This document shows positions 48,118-57,283 of a stretch of DNA of 64,000 bases, in pieces. The DNA is from Gammaproteobacteria bacterium (GTDB taxonomy: Bacteria; Pseudomonadota; Gammaproteobacteria; SZUA-229). The stretch's first letter is position 1. Each line of letters begins with the position of its first letter. The DNA lies in assembly GCA_030148865.1 (NCBI GenBank), contig JASBSR010000021.1:1-64000 (forward strand), read 5' to 3'. A program made the position numbers and the translations under genes. Under the pieces are notes generated by a model, which was not told the DNA's origin, ran no database searches, and saw only the letters and a program-made list of their open reading frames with translations.

Positions 48118-49056
48118 TCACTGTAATTGTAGAAAACCGATGTTTTTACTCAGCATTTGTGCCATCGAGCCGCCCATGCTGCCGGCGAGACGTTCGAGCA
48201 AATCTTCCGGTGGCGTGTAATCAACGATAGTTTCCGCGCCGACGATTTCACGGGCGACATAGCTGCTGCTGGCAAGGTCATCGACCAGACCGATGGTTCT
48301 GGCCTGTTCGCCGGTCCAGATCAGTCCCGAGAACAGTCCCGGCGTTTTCAGCGCCAGCCGGTCACCGCGACCGGTTTTGACGGCATTGATAAATTGCTGA
48401 TGAATTTCAGTTAGCATGATTTGTAAATGCTGTTTGGCTTCTTTGTTGATCGGTGAAAATGGATCAAATAGCGCCTTGTTTTTGCCGGCAGTGAGGGTGC
48501 GGCGTTCAACACCAAGTTTTTTCATGGCATCGACAAAACCAAAGTTGTCCATGCGCACCCCAATCGAGCCGACGATACTGGCTTTGTCGGCAAAAATTTT
48601 ATCTGCCGCTGCAGCCACATAATATCCGCCCGAGGCACAGACATCGGTGACCACGGCGTATAAAGGTTTATCAGGATATTTTTCGCGCAGACGTTTGATC
48701 TCGTCGTAAATGTACCCGGATTGTACTGGTGAGCCGCCCGGGCTATTGATACGCAATATCACAGCCGCCGAATTTTTATTTTCAAACGCATCGCGAAGCG
48801 CGCCGATAATATTATCGGCATTTGCCTGTTCGTTATCGGCAATCACGCCATTGAGTTCTACCAGAGCAGTGTGGCGAGTGCTGCTGGATTTGCTGACCTG
48901 TGGATTAACATAAATCAGTAATACTATTGTCAGATAGACAAAGGTTAGCAGTTTGAAAAAAATACCCCAGCGGCGCGCACGTTTCTGTTCTCGCAAACCC
49001 GACTCGGCAAGTTTACTGATGACATCTCTTTCCCAGTCGTTGTCTGAATCGCTCAT
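48118..49056 (-). CDS. sppA: Signal peptide peptidase A-like S49 protease
   Basis: A 312-residue membrane protease, the short single-domain type. One N-terminal membrane helix (about 32-50) is followed by an S49 domain with the nucleophile S142 (CASGGYY). The Lys of the Ser-Lys dyad is likely K194 (GKNKALFDPF). SPGGSP at 105-110 forms the substrate groove. SppA cleaves leftover signal peptides in the membrane. It is the last gene of the rluC-HAD-sppA unit, 37 bases after the HAD stop. Confidence 0.92.
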   Translation of the reverse strand: MSDSDNDWERDVISKLAESGLREQKRARRWGIFFKLLTFVYLTIVLLIYVNPQVSKSSSTRHTALVELNGVIADNEQANADNIIGALRDAFENKNSAAVILRINSPGGSPVQSGYIYDEIKRLREKYPDKPLYAVVTDVCASGGYYVAAAADKIFADKASIVGSIGVRMDNFGFVDAMKKLGVERRTLTAGKNKALFDPFSPINKEAKQHLQIMLTEIHQQFINAVKTGRGDRLALKTPGLFSGLIWTGEQARTIGLVDDLASSSYVAREIVGAETIVDYTPPEDLLERLAGSMGGSMAQMLSKNIGFLQLQ

Positions 49057-49093
49057 AAAGATTTTGCTCCTGAATATCGTACCGGTGAAGTCA

Positions 49094-49768
49094 TTAGTTC
49101 AACTTCACAGGATTATGGGTTAAAAAGTGGGATAAGTCTGTGATTTGATCCAGGCACGCCAGCAGTTGATATTTTTGTAATGTTTCAGCCGTGTGGACAC
49201 CGTGCGTGACGGCAATCGCACCAACACCCGCGTTGCTCGCCATTTTCATGTCGTGTTCACTGTCACCGATCATAATTGCCTGATGAATACTCGCTCCTAC
49301 ATCCTTCAATACACCGAGCAACATTTCCGGGTGTGGCTTGGAGCGGTTTTCGCCAGCACAGCGTGTGCTGGCGAAATAGTGCGCCAGTTTGTGGGTATCT
49401 AATGAATGCTCGAGTCCGGTGCGGCTTTTGCCGGTGGCAATCGCCAGTGTATAACCCTGGCTACGCAAATCATCTAGCATGTCGGCGACGCCATCGAATA
49501 ATTGTGCTTCAACATCGCTTTCATATAAATAATGTTGTTTATAGGCTTCGCAGATAGTGTGTATTGTGGTGTCGTCAAAGTCGGGGTGCAGTTGGCTGAC
49601 GGCTTCGACCAGTCCCAGTCCGATGACATTGCGCGCAGCTGCTGCGGTGACACGAACACCGCAAATCTGTTCGCTGGCGATTTGTAAACTGGTGGCGATA
49701 CGTTCGATAGAATCGATCAGCGTGCCGTCCCAGTCGAACACCAGCACTTGATAGGGATTGTTGGTCAT
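49094..49768 (-). CDS. HAD-superfamily IA phosphatase (phosphoglycolate phosphatase-like)
   Basis: A 224-residue HAD hydrolase. The nucleophile motif is FDWDGTLIDS (D12, acid/base D14), the motif II segment is AIATGKSRTGL, and motif III is RCAGENRSKPHPE followed by MIGDSEHD. A helical cap lies between. The family includes phosphoglycolate and pyrophosphate phosphatases; the substrate is not certain. It overlaps rluC by 4 bases and is co-transcribed with it, an arrangement common in gammaproteobacteria. Confidence 0.88.
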   Translation of the reverse strand: MTNNPYQVLVFDWDGTLIDSIERIATSLQIASEQICGVRVTAAAARNVIGLGLVEAVSQLHPDFDDTTIHTICEAYKQHYLYESDVEAQLFDGVADMLDDLRSQGYTLAIATGKSRTGLEHSLDTHKLAHYFASTRCAGENRSKPHPEMLLGVLKDVGASIHQAIMIGDSEHDMKMASNAGVGAIAVTHGVHTAETLQKYQLLACLDQITDLSHFLTHNPVKLN

Positions 49769-50706
49769 ACCTGTAATTTATCCAGCAGGTTTTGCAGCTC
49801 TGTCGGCAATGGGGCTTCGACAGCGATACGTTGTTGGTTGATTTTGAATGATAAGCGACAGGCGTGTAAAAATAAGCGCTTTAGACCCAGGGCTTTCATC
49901 TGTTTATTAAATGTGTCATCACCATATTTGCTATCACCGGCGAGCGGGTGGCCGCAGTGACTGGCGTGCACCCGTATTTGATGGGTGCGGCCGGTTTCCA
50001 GTTGTACTGTCATCAAACTGGCATCACGGTACAGGGTGCGTGCCTCAAAATGGCTACGCGCAGCTGCGCCGGTAGCGCTGACTTCGACCATGTGCTCGCC
50101 GCTGCGTTGCATTTTTTTCAGCCGGGCATCGACCGTGGTCGGATTCGGCCAGTGGCCAGCGACCAGCGCCAGATACTGTTTGTCGATGCCACGCGCATCG
50201 CGCATCATGGTGTGCATCGCGCTCAGGCAGGCGCGATTTTTTGCCAGTAACAGACAGCCGCTGGTATTGCGGTCGAGGCGGTGCACCAGCTCGATAAAAG
50301 TATCGGGGTGCGATTGTTTATAGGCTTCGGCGACCCCATATTGAATACCACTGCCGGCGTGCACCGGCAGGCCCGAGGGTTTGTTGATGACCATTAAATC
50401 GTCATTTTCGAACAAAACTGACTCGGCGAGCAGGCGGATCACCGCATCGGGCACCAGAATATCGTGGCTCTTGGCCAGCCGTACTGGCGGAATTCTGACC
50501 TCGTCGCCAGCCTTGAGGCGGTAAGGGGGCTTGATTCTGCCCTTGTTGACCCGCACCTGGCCACTGCGCAATAAACGGTAGATATGGCTACGGGGCACGC
50601 CCTTGAGCTGGCTCAGCAGGTAGTTATCAATACGCTGACCATGGTTATTCTGGTCGATCAGCGTTATTCTGACTTTGGCAGGGGGGTCGGTTTTATCGGC
50701 GCACAT
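49765..50706 (-). CDS. rluC: 23S rRNA pseudouridine(955/2504/2580) synthase RluC
   Basis: A 313-residue RluA-family synthase. An N-terminal S4 domain (about 20-75) is followed by the catalytic domain with Asp in VHRLDRNTSG (D145), KPSGLPVH (about 109-116) and the RTHQIRVH motif. RluC modifies U955, U2504 and U2580 in 23S rRNA. It is divergent from rne with 444 bases between the starts, the same pair as in E. coli. It is the first gene of the rluC-HAD-sppA unit. Confidence 0.94.
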   Translation of the reverse strand: MCADKTDPPAKVRITLIDQNNHGQRIDNYLLSQLKGVPRSHIYRLLRSGQVRVNKGRIKPPYRLKAGDEVRIPPVRLAKSHDILVPDAVIRLLAESVLFENDDLMVINKPSGLPVHAGSGIQYGVAEAYKQSHPDTFIELVHRLDRNTSGCLLLAKNRACLSAMHTMMRDARGIDKQYLALVAGHWPNPTTVDARLKKMQRSGEHMVEVSATGAAARSHFEARTLYRDASLMTVQLETGRTHQIRVHASHCGHPLAGDSKYGDDTFNKQMKALGLKRLFLHACRLSFKINQQRIAVEAPLPTELQNLLDKLQV

Positions 50707-50708
50707 GC

Positions 50709-50736
50709 TTGAGCTTAGGGGCTGGGGGGCTATACT
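50709..50736 (+). promoter_or_regulatory. Possible sigma-70 promoter of rne
   Basis: TTGAGC (50709-50714), a 16-base spacer and TATACT (50731-50736) face the rne gene. If used, transcription would begin around 50743 and leave a leader of about 400 bases. This fits the known long, autoregulatory rne leader of enterics. The promoter lies just outside the rluC start. Confidence 0.45.
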
Positions 50737-51150
50737 GTTATTGACCGCAAGCCTACATTTTGACAGACTTATGCACAGTTGCGCCAGCTCAGGCTGGATC
50801 GCAGCCCGAAAACGTCGCTTCCGTCAAAAATCGAGGACGGAAATCGCATCAGGATGATGTACGCAAGGACTGGTTCAGTTCTGAAAACGACAGCGGAACG
50901 CCTTGGGGAACACCCCGGGTACCACTGAATTCACTCATTCGCAGAGCGCGGGTGTTGATACAGACACAACAAATATCACATATAACAATGACTACCACGT
51001 TTCTGATAACCGACTATTCCTTCTCGATGCCCGTCGACGCCATGCTAGTCATGATGTTTGCGTTGACGCTGGCATTACAGATCGTGCGCCTGACAGAAAA
51101 GGCTGCAAACACCGGATCAGAGCCGTTGTACCCAACGAGCACACATTACA
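50737..51150 (+). other. Long 5' leader of rne
   Basis: About 410 bases precede the rne start with no protein gene that I can support. Short hairpin-prone stretches occur, for example TTGGGGAACACCCC at about 50904-50918. In E. coli the rne leader is structured and RNase E cleaves it to control its own level. A similar role here is inferred from position and length only. I could not align the structure. Confidence 0.4.
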
Positions 51151-53604
51151 ATGCAAAGAATTTTAATCAATGCCGCGCAAAAGGAAGAGATCCGCGTGGC
51201 GATGGTCGATGGCCAGCAACTCTACGACCTGGATGTCGAAGTCCCTTCACGCGAACAGAAAAAATCGAATGTCTACAAGGGTAAAATCACCCGGGTAGAA
51301 CCCAGTCTGGAAGCTGCATTTGTCGATTATGGCGCCGAGCGTCATGGTTTTCTGCCGTTCAAGGAAATCGCCCGCAGTTATTACAGCGAAGAAGCCCGGA
51401 CCTCGCAGGGGCGTACTGACATTCGTACCGCGATCAAAGAAGGCCAGGAAGTCGTAGTTCAGATCGAAAAAGAAGAACGCGGCAACAAGGGCGCTGCGCT
51501 CACCACCTTTATCAGCCTCGCCGGACGATTCCTGGTGTTAATGCCCAATAATCCTCGTGCCGGTGGCGTTTCGCGTCGTATCGAAGGCGAAGACCGTGAT
51601 TTGATTCGCGATGCGTTGAGCCAGCTCGAGGTACCCAATGGCATGGGCCTGATCGTGCGCACCGCCGGTGTCGGTCGCAATGTCGAAGAACTGCAATGGG
51701 ATCTGGATTATCTGCTGCAGCTCTGGGACGCCTTTGTCAAAGCCACCGAAGAGCGCCCGGCACCGTTTCTGGTGTATCAGGAAAGCGACGTGATTATTCG
51801 TGCCCTGCGCGATTATTTCCGTGATGACATCAGCGAAGTACTGATCGATTCACCCGAGGTCTACGAAACTGCGCGTCAGTTTATTGAGCAGGTGATGCCG
51901 AACCGGATTCGCAAGCTCAAGCTGTACGACGATACCGTGCCCTTGTTCAATCGTTTCCAGATTGAGAACCAGATCGAATCAGCCTATCGTCGTGAAGTCG
52001 CGCTGCCCTCGGGTGGTGCGATAGTGATTGATCACACCGAAGCATTAGTCTCCATCGACATTAACTCGGCTCGCGCGACCAAGGGCGGTGATATCGAAGA
52101 AACCGCCACCAATACCAATCTGGAAGCGGCTGACGAAATCGCGCGTCAATTGCGTTTGCGTGATATCGGTGGTCTGGTGGTAATTGACTTTATTGACATG
52201 ATGGCGGCGCGCAATCAGCGCGAAGTCGAAAACCGTTTGCGCGATGCTGTCAAACTGGATCGTGCGCGCGTGCAGCACGGTCGCATTTCGCGCTTTGGTT
52301 TAATGGAAATGTCACGCCAGCGGCTGAAACCTTCGCTGGGTGAATCGACTCAGATTGTCTGCCCGCGTTGCAGTGGTCAGGGTACAGTACGTACGGTTGA
52401 ATCACTGGCGCTGTCATTAGTGCGCATCGTCGAAGAAGAAGCATTGAAAGATAACACCGGTCGGGTTGATGTCCAGGTGCCGGTCGACGTTGCCACCTAT
52501 TTGCTCAATGAAAAACGCAAAGCCATTGCCAGCGTTGAAAAACAGACCGGGGTGATGGTGATGGTAATCGCCAATCCAGCAATGGAAACGCCACAATATA
52601 AAGTGTCGCGTCTGCGTAAATCTGAACAGGCAGAAGAAGAGTCCATGGTCAGTTATCGCCGTGTGGATAGCGAAGAACAGGCGCAGGATCCACAGTTGTA
52701 TCGTGAAACGCCGATACAACCTGAACAGCCTGCCGTGCGACGTGTGATTCCCGCCAAGCCGGTGCCGGCAAAACAGGCGCCGCAGTCAGCTGTGAAAAAA
52801 CCTGGCTTGCTGACAGGCCTGTTCGCTTTGTTTGCTGGTAGTGATTCAGATAAGGAAGAAGAAAAACCCCGGGCGAAAAAAGCACCAGCGCCAGAGCGTT
52901 CACAAAACCGTAATGCTGGCCAGCGCGGTAGTCGTGGTGGTCGTGGTCGCGGTGGTCGCGGCAGAAATCGTAGTCGCAACGAGCAGGGTGAGAAATCTAA
53001 CCAGTCGTCGGATAATCAGGTCGCTGCGCAGAAACCGAATCAGCAAAAGCAGAGTAATCAGCAGCGTCAGGTAAAGCCCGCACGCGCAGCCGCTGAACAG
53101 GAATCGCAGAACAAGAATGATAATTCGGATAGCAACCAGAGTGCAGGCGCTAATCAGCAAAGCGGGCAGGGCAGTAAGTCACGTCGCTCGCGTCGCGGTG
53201 GTAGTCGTCGCCGTCGCGATACTTCCGGTGCAAATGCAGCGAATGCGACTCAGAACTCGAACACTGATGCTCCACAGTCGTCGGCCAGCACGCCGCCGGC
53301 ACAAACCACAGCTGCGAAATCGGAGTCTGGAAATCAGACGACACCCGCAGCGCAGCCAGCACCGCAGCAAAACGCTGCCGCTGCTAAGCCTGCCGAAACC
53401 CGGCAAGTCGAAACCAGAGTGGTCGCAACTAAACCAGCAGAGATGACGCAGGTCATGACCAAAACTGAAACAAAGGTGGCAGCCGCACCGGTGCCTAGAG
53501 CTGACGAGCCGAAGCCTGTTGAGACTAAAGCGGCTGAATCTAAAACCGCAGAATCAGTCGCGGTGGAATCCAGCCCGGCTGACAAAATGACTTCAAACGA
53601 CTAG
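51151..53604 (+). CDS. rne: Ribonuclease E
   Basis: An 817-residue RNase E. The S1 RNA-binding domain (about 38-120) and 5' sensor/DNase I-like catalytic region carry the acidic metal ligands in [10 protein letters not shown] and VVIDFIDMM. The Zn-link CPRC is at about 405 (CPRCSGQG). The C-terminal half (about 515-817) is low complexity, rich in Gln, Asn, Ala, Lys and RGGR/RGRG repeats, as in degradosome scaffolds. It starts mRNA decay and processes rRNA and tRNA. A hairpin terminator follows at 53626. Confidence 0.96.
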   Translation: MQRILINAAQKEEIRVAMVDGQQLYDLDVEVPSREQKKSNVYKGKITRVEPSLEAAFVDYGAERHGFLPFKEIARSYYSEEARTSQGRTDIRTAIKEGQEVVVQIEKEERGNKGAALTTFISLAGRFLVLMPNNPRAGGVSRRIEGEDRDLIRDALSQLEVPNGMGLIVRTAGVGRNVEELQWDLDYLLQLWDAFVKATEERPAPFLVYQESDVIIRALRDYFRDDISEVLIDSPEVYETARQFIEQVMPNRIRKLKLYDDTVPLFNRFQIENQIESAYRREVALPSGGAIVIDHTEALVSIDINSARATKGGDIEETATNTNLEAADEIARQLRLRDIGGLVVIDFIDMMAARNQREVENRLRDAVKLDRARVQHGRISRFGLMEMSRQRLKPSLGESTQIVCPRCSGQGTVRTVESLALSLVRIVEEEALKDNTGRVDVQVPVDVATYLLNEKRKAIASVEKQTGVMVMVIANPAMETPQYKVSRLRKSEQAEEESMVSYRRVDSEEQAQDPQLYRETPIQPEQPAVRRVIPAKPVPAKQAPQSAVKKPGLLTGLFALFAGSDSDKEEEKPRAKKAPAPERSQNRNAGQRGSRGGRGRGGRGRNRSRNEQGEKSNQSSDNQVAAQKPNQQKQSNQQRQVKPARAAAEQESQNKNDNSDSNQSAGANQQSGQGSKSRRSRRGGSRRRRDTSGANAANATQNSNTDAPQSSASTPPAQTTAAKSESGNQTTPAAQPAPQQNAAAAKPAETRQVETRVVATKPAEMTQVMTKTETKVAAAPVPRADEPKPVETKAAESKTAESVAVESSPADKMTSND

Positions 53605-53625
53605 CCTGTCGATTTAAGTCACTGT

Positions 53626-53660
53626 ACAACAGGCCTGTGATGCAGGCCTGTTGTATTTTT
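53626..53660 (+). terminator. Rho-independent terminator of rne
   Basis: A perfect 12-bp stem (53626-53637 with 53643-53654), loop TGATG, then ATTTTT. The stem reads ACAACAGGCCTG. It directly follows rne and just overlaps the stop of the convergent phosphatase gene. Confidence 0.9.
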
Positions 53661-54120
53661 ACTGTATCTGTTTGAGCAGGTCTTCAGCGGCGGTTTCGAC
53701 CAGATCCAACACAGTTTCAAAACCATCGCCTCTGCCGTAATACGGATCGGGGACTTCACGAGTTGACGGGCTGTTGGTGTAGTCCAGAAATAGCTGCACC
53801 CGCTCCTGTAAATGCAGTGGACAGATCGAGCGTAAATCATCCAGGTTGGCCTGATCCATCGCCAGCACATAATCGAATTCTTCAAAGTCAGCTGCCGTAA
53901 CTTTACGGGCACGCTGACGACTTAAATTAAAACCGCGTTTCAGAGCGGCGGTTTGTGAGCGTTGGTCAGGTGGGTTGCCGACGTGATAAGCATGGGTGCC
54001 GGCAGAATCGATAATGATCTGGTTGCTCAGGCCAGCGGCTTCGACCTTATGGCGAAAAACACCCTCGGCAGTAGGAGAGCGGCAAATATTGCCCATACAG
54101 ACAAAAAGTACTTTAATCAT
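53659..54120 (-). CDS. Low-molecular-weight protein-tyrosine-phosphatase family protein
   Basis: A protein of about 153 residues. The P-loop CMGNICRS (about 8-15) carries the nucleophilic Cys and the Arg. The general acid is in the DPYYG motif near residue 122. The fold is the small phosphatase shared with arsenate reductases, but the DPYYG loop favours tyrosine-phosphate substrates. An in-frame ATG at 54156 adds 12 residues; the family starts at MIKVLFVCMG. There is no kinase of the tyrosine type nearby. Confidence 0.9.
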   Translation of the reverse strand: MIKVLFVCMGNICRSPTAEGVFRHKVEAAGLSNQIIIDSAGTHAYHVGNPPDQRSQTAALKRGFNLSRQRARKVTAADFEEFDYVLAMDQANLDDLRSICPLHLQERVQLFLDYTNSPSTREVPDPYYGRGDGFETVLDLVETAAEDLLKQIQ

Positions 54121-54285
54121 AAATGCTGCTGCTGTTCTTAAAAAACACGCGAACATAATAACGCAGCGCGCAACGGCAGACCACTGTAATGACAGTCACT
54201 GCGAATATAAATTTAACGGACTGTTGGGGGACAGTCTTTTATGTCAGGCAGCGTTGCATAGGTGATTATCGACCGGCGGTACCAG

Positions 54286-55008
54286 TTAGTTGTGCAATTC
54301 AGTGGGCTGCTTTGTTGTCGTAGTCGTCTTTCCGATGACGATTCTGGGCCAGTGAAATCGATCGAAATTTTCAGGTGACTGAGTTTTCCCCAGTACCCGG
54401 TTTCCCGGTGTTAGCAGAGGTTCCAGTCTGGCGAGTTCAGCTTTATCGGGGGTATAAGTGGTAAATGTTTGTTCGAGGACTTTCTGATTCTGGTACCAGA
54501 TTTCAAACACCCAGTCGCCCGCGACCGTTTCATAGCCTTCATTGAGTCCATAACCGGTATAGCCGATTAGCTGATTGACGCTAACTCGATTTTTAATCGT
54601 GAACTCAGAGCCGGTAACCACCTTGCCACTGGGTAAAGTCATTGGTGGGTGTTTTAGCACGCGTCGTATATTTGCATAGGCAGGCTGGTTTGGTACGGGC
54701 CAGATACGGTATTGAAAATACATTTGAGCACTTTTAATCAGAGGAATACGCTGAGTCGTTTTGATGAGTTCTACGACCGGTTTTGAGACTGACTTGCCGG
54801 TGCTGGTGCTGGGATCATCGATTAAACCGCCACTGCGTACCAGTCGGTAAATTCCAGCCTCGACCACTCGACTCTTGACTGCAGTGTTGCGTGATGTGGT
54901 TACGCTGTTTTGTGCGGTGGGAATCTTTTCCCCACGGCTGGATTCTGGAGTCTGATTATTACAACTGCATAAAATCAGCAGTAGTACTAAGACAGCAGAA
55001 TATTTCAT
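54286..55008 (-). CDS. DUF3859-like lipoprotein
   Basis: A protein of about 240 residues with an N-terminal signal and a lipobox-like ILCSC, so Cys16 (possibly Cys14) would be lipid-modified. The C-terminal half includes GYETVAGDWVFEIWYQNQKV, typical of DUF3859, an immunoglobulin-like domain of unknown function. The ATG at 55008 gives a normal signal; an ATG at 55113 would bury it behind 35 residues. It lies between the LMW phosphatase and the secreted protein gene, both on the same strand. Confidence 0.7.
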   Translation of the reverse strand: MKYSAVLVLLLILCSCNNQTPESSRGEKIPTAQNSVTTSRNTAVKSRVVEAGIYRLVRSGGLIDDPSTSTGKSVSKPVVELIKTTQRIPLIKSAQMYFQYRIWPVPNQPAYANIRRVLKHPPMTLPSGKVVTGSEFTIKNRVSVNQLIGYTGYGLNEGYETVAGDWVFEIWYQNQKVLEQTFTTYTPDKAELARLEPLLTPGNRVLGKTQSPENFDRFHWPRIVIGKTTTTTKQPTELHN

Positions 55009-55163
55009 GATCTGGCATTCCTCTTTAAACACGTGGCTGAAACTCGCGTGGTCTATTAAGTTTGCGAAAAATATTTCGCCTACAGCATCATCGGTATGGT
55101 ATTCATCGCGCACATAGCTGACGAGAGATATCGCCGGCTATGAGATTGCAACATAATAACAAT

Positions 55164-55191
55164 CAGCCGCCAGAGGATTATCTGGCGGCTG
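55164..55191 (-). terminator. Hairpin terminator after the secreted protein gene
   Basis: An 11-bp stem (CAGCCGCCAGA paired with TCTGGCGGCTG) encloses a 6-base loop. On the minus strand it is followed by a U-rich run (GATTGTTATTATGTT). It lies 11 bases past the stop at 55202. Confidence 0.75.
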
Positions 55192-55201
55192 GTGAAGCCA
55201 C

Positions 55202-56860
55202 TTACTGGGTGAATGCTTCGTGAATGGTCATGACCATGCGCGGATCGATGGTTTCGATGGTGCCAGCGGGCAGGTTGCTGGTGATACCGTTAGAAACAAA
55301 ATCAAATTGCGCGATGGGCATAGCACAAGCTTCGTTGCCTTCGCCCGAACCATAGCCGTCAGCCGGATCTCCGGTACAGCGACCATTGGCACCATCCATA
55401 TGCGCTGCATCGATGCGATATTCGTAAATGGCACCGCCCGGCTTGAAGCAGGGATTGGCAGGATGCCCGGGGCCATTGACGCCATCGCCGTCAGGATCGC
55501 AACCGGCGTTGGCCGCCGAGGCACCGAAATACAGCGTTTCGACATCGCACTCATCACCGGTCAGGGTGCCACCTGCATTAAGCACTTCCTGCTGAACGAA
55601 GGTGCAGCCAGGGCCCGACATGCGATTAATCGTAGTGCCCGCAATCACGTTGACACCTGGATCCAGTGCCAGGGTACCGGTTCTGTGATTACTGCCGGGG
55701 GCTGAAGCAAAAATATGCTGACGGAAGACGCTCGGATTACAGCCGGCATCACCTTCAGCACAGCCTTTGGAACGCGAGCGTCGCGTGCCCCATAGAGTGC
55801 CGTCCTCTGACATGCGAATTGCGCGCAGATTGTCGCGGCGATTCGGTGAATTGAATGTGGGTGCATCCGGAATGCCAGTGCCATCATCCGAAAGATCAAT
55901 CACACGCAGCACCACGGCTTCATTCTTTGGTCGGTTGAGGCTAAATTCGGACACGTAGTCATCAGCGTCATCGTTCTTGCCATTATCAGATGCGTTCGAG
56001 CCGACGCCTTCGCTCTTTTCATTGTCGATACCAGCTTTCCAGTCAACCACAAATACCGCGTCACCATGAAACATGCTGACGAACATGCCTTCGGAGGTAA
56101 ACAGTACACCTGCCGGACAATTCCAGCGTGGATCATTGGCGTAAGGTCCTTTGCTGGGTCGGCTGTATTCATCGATGGTCTGCATGCTCACCTGATCGTA
56201 CACCAGAACCCGGCCATTGGCGGCACGCTCAGGTGTGCTGTAAACCGGCGGAAAGAACAGATTAGAAGCATTACCACTGGAATGGGTGTTGCCCTTGGGG
56301 CTGATTGCATCAGAGTTTGATGCATTGAAAAAGTTGGCATCACACACGGTTTGCGCAACATTGCCGTTCGGCATGTAACCGCTACCCAATAAACGTGGAA
56401 CCCAGCCATAGCCACTGCCGTTGGGTGATGGTGAAGTTGGCAGGGTGGGGCCAGTGCGGATCGGTGTGCCATCGCGATGGAATTCGGTGACCGCGTGCTG
56501 GGCAGCGCTGGTAATAAAGGCATGACCATTCTCACCACCGGAGAGTACGCCAGTGGGTTTCCACGGTCCGGGGCAGTCGACACCGCCGTTATCACAGATA
56601 GGTGTGCCCGCATTGGCCGGGCTGAAAGGTGCGTTCACCGTAATGCCGCGTTCACCTGTGGTGATGTTCATTTCGAGTACACGACCGGGGCCAGGAATAT
56701 TCGAAAAGGGTGCATTCATGGCGTCGGCCACCATCAGATTGGACTCGGTACACACCGGTGTTCCCGCCAGACTGCCGGCATCGTGTGCGATAGCCTGTTC
56801 GGTCAGCAATGCAAGGCCAATACCATAGACAAGGCTTTTAATATGCATTTTAAGTTTCAT
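55202..56860 (-). CDS. Secreted cysteine-rich protein of unknown family
   Basis: A 552-residue protein with a signal peptide (MKLKMHIKS... ending near AIA, about residue 25). I recognise no family. It has about 16 Cys, often paired (GCAEGDAGC, CDPDGDGVNG, CTGDPADG), so disulfides are likely. The CDPDGDGVNGPG segment (about 465-476) resembles a calcium-binding Asp loop. Repeated short motifs such as GRVLVYD and RVIDLSDDGTG hint at a beta-propeller. A TAGAGGAAAC ribosome site precedes the ATG by 8 bases. It is expressed alone and ends in a clear terminator. Confidence 0.72.
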   Translation of the reverse strand: MKLKMHIKSLVYGIGLALLTEQAIAHDAGSLAGTPVCTESNLMVADAMNAPFSNIPGPGRVLEMNITTGERGITVNAPFSPANAGTPICDNGGVDCPGPWKPTGVLSGGENGHAFITSAAQHAVTEFHRDGTPIRTGPTLPTSPSPNGSGYGWVPRLLGSGYMPNGNVAQTVCDANFFNASNSDAISPKGNTHSSGNASNLFFPPVYSTPERAANGRVLVYDQVSMQTIDEYSRPSKGPYANDPRWNCPAGVLFTSEGMFVSMFHGDAVFVVDWKAGIDNEKSEGVGSNASDNGKNDDADDYVSEFSLNRPKNEAVVLRVIDLSDDGTGIPDAPTFNSPNRRDNLRAIRMSEDGTLWGTRRSRSKGCAEGDAGCNPSVFRQHIFASAPGSNHRTGTLALDPGVNVIAGTTINRMSGPGCTFVQQEVLNAGGTLTGDECDVETLYFGASAANAGCDPDGDGVNGPGHPANPCFKPGGAIYEYRIDAAHMDGANGRCTGDPADGYGSGEGNEACAMPIAQFDFVSNGITSNLPAGTIETIDPRMVMTIHEAFTQ

Positions 56861-57094
56861 TTAGTGTTTCCTCTAAATTAAGGTTATTCGAACATTGACT
56901 CATCCTGATATTCAATAATCTGAGCTACGGCCCTTAACCCAGCAGCCATTCAGTGTTATCTAATGTGCTTCCAGACAGGGCTTGCGTGTAGTGCTGCACA
57001 CAAAAATTTCATTATTTTGTTTCAGCTACGGTGGATTTCTAATCCTGAGTCCGATGGTTTCGAGTCTTATTCACTACTTGTGTCGATTACTGAT

Positions 57095-57147
57095 TAACGC
57101 GAGCTAAAAAGCTTCCTCGGTGTACCGGAGGATTTAGCCACGCGTTA
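57095..57147. repeat. Long imperfect palindrome
   Basis: Three nested stems: TAACGCG with CGCGTTA (7 bp), GCTAAA with TTTAGC (6 bp), and TCCTC with GAGGA around GGT/ACC. No poly-T follows on either strand. It may be a leader hairpin of the minus-strand secreted gene or a mobile palindromic element. Confidence 0.5.
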
Positions 57148-57161
57148 TATAGAGGAATGTG

Positions 57162-57191
57162 TCACTGATTTTATTCAGTTAATTTCAGTGA
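57162..57191. repeat. Inverted repeat TCACTGA/TCAGTGA
   Basis: A 7-bp perfect inverted repeat with a 16-base spacer, 14 bases from the larger palindrome. It could be an operator or a second leader hairpin. Confidence 0.35.
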
Positions 57192-57283
57192 TTATGCTGT
57201 TCAAGGAGCTAATTTTTTATTTTTCAACAGGTTAATATTGGTGTGTGATGCGGTTTCTTTGTTATTTTATTTAACTCGTTTAT

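Larger units (their letters stand above)
56861..57283. other. Structured 423-base intergenic region
   Basis: There is no gene that I can support. It holds two inverted repeats (57095-57147 and 57162-57191) and an AT-rich stretch towards the ABC operon end. The region should contain the promoter and leader of the secreted protein gene on the minus strand. No clear terminator for the upstream ABC operon is visible. Confidence 0.5.

Noticed and set aside
50760-51284. A 174-residue open frame upstream of and overlapping rne
   Set aside because: It overlaps the rne start in another frame, has no ribosome site and no family resemblance; the region is better read as the rne leader.
54219-54240. Stem GACTGT/ACAGTC with TTTT on the + strand between the LMW phosphatase and lipoprotein genes as a terminator
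   Set aside because: The genes on both sides are on the minus strand, so a + strand terminator has no gene to serve; the match may be chance.
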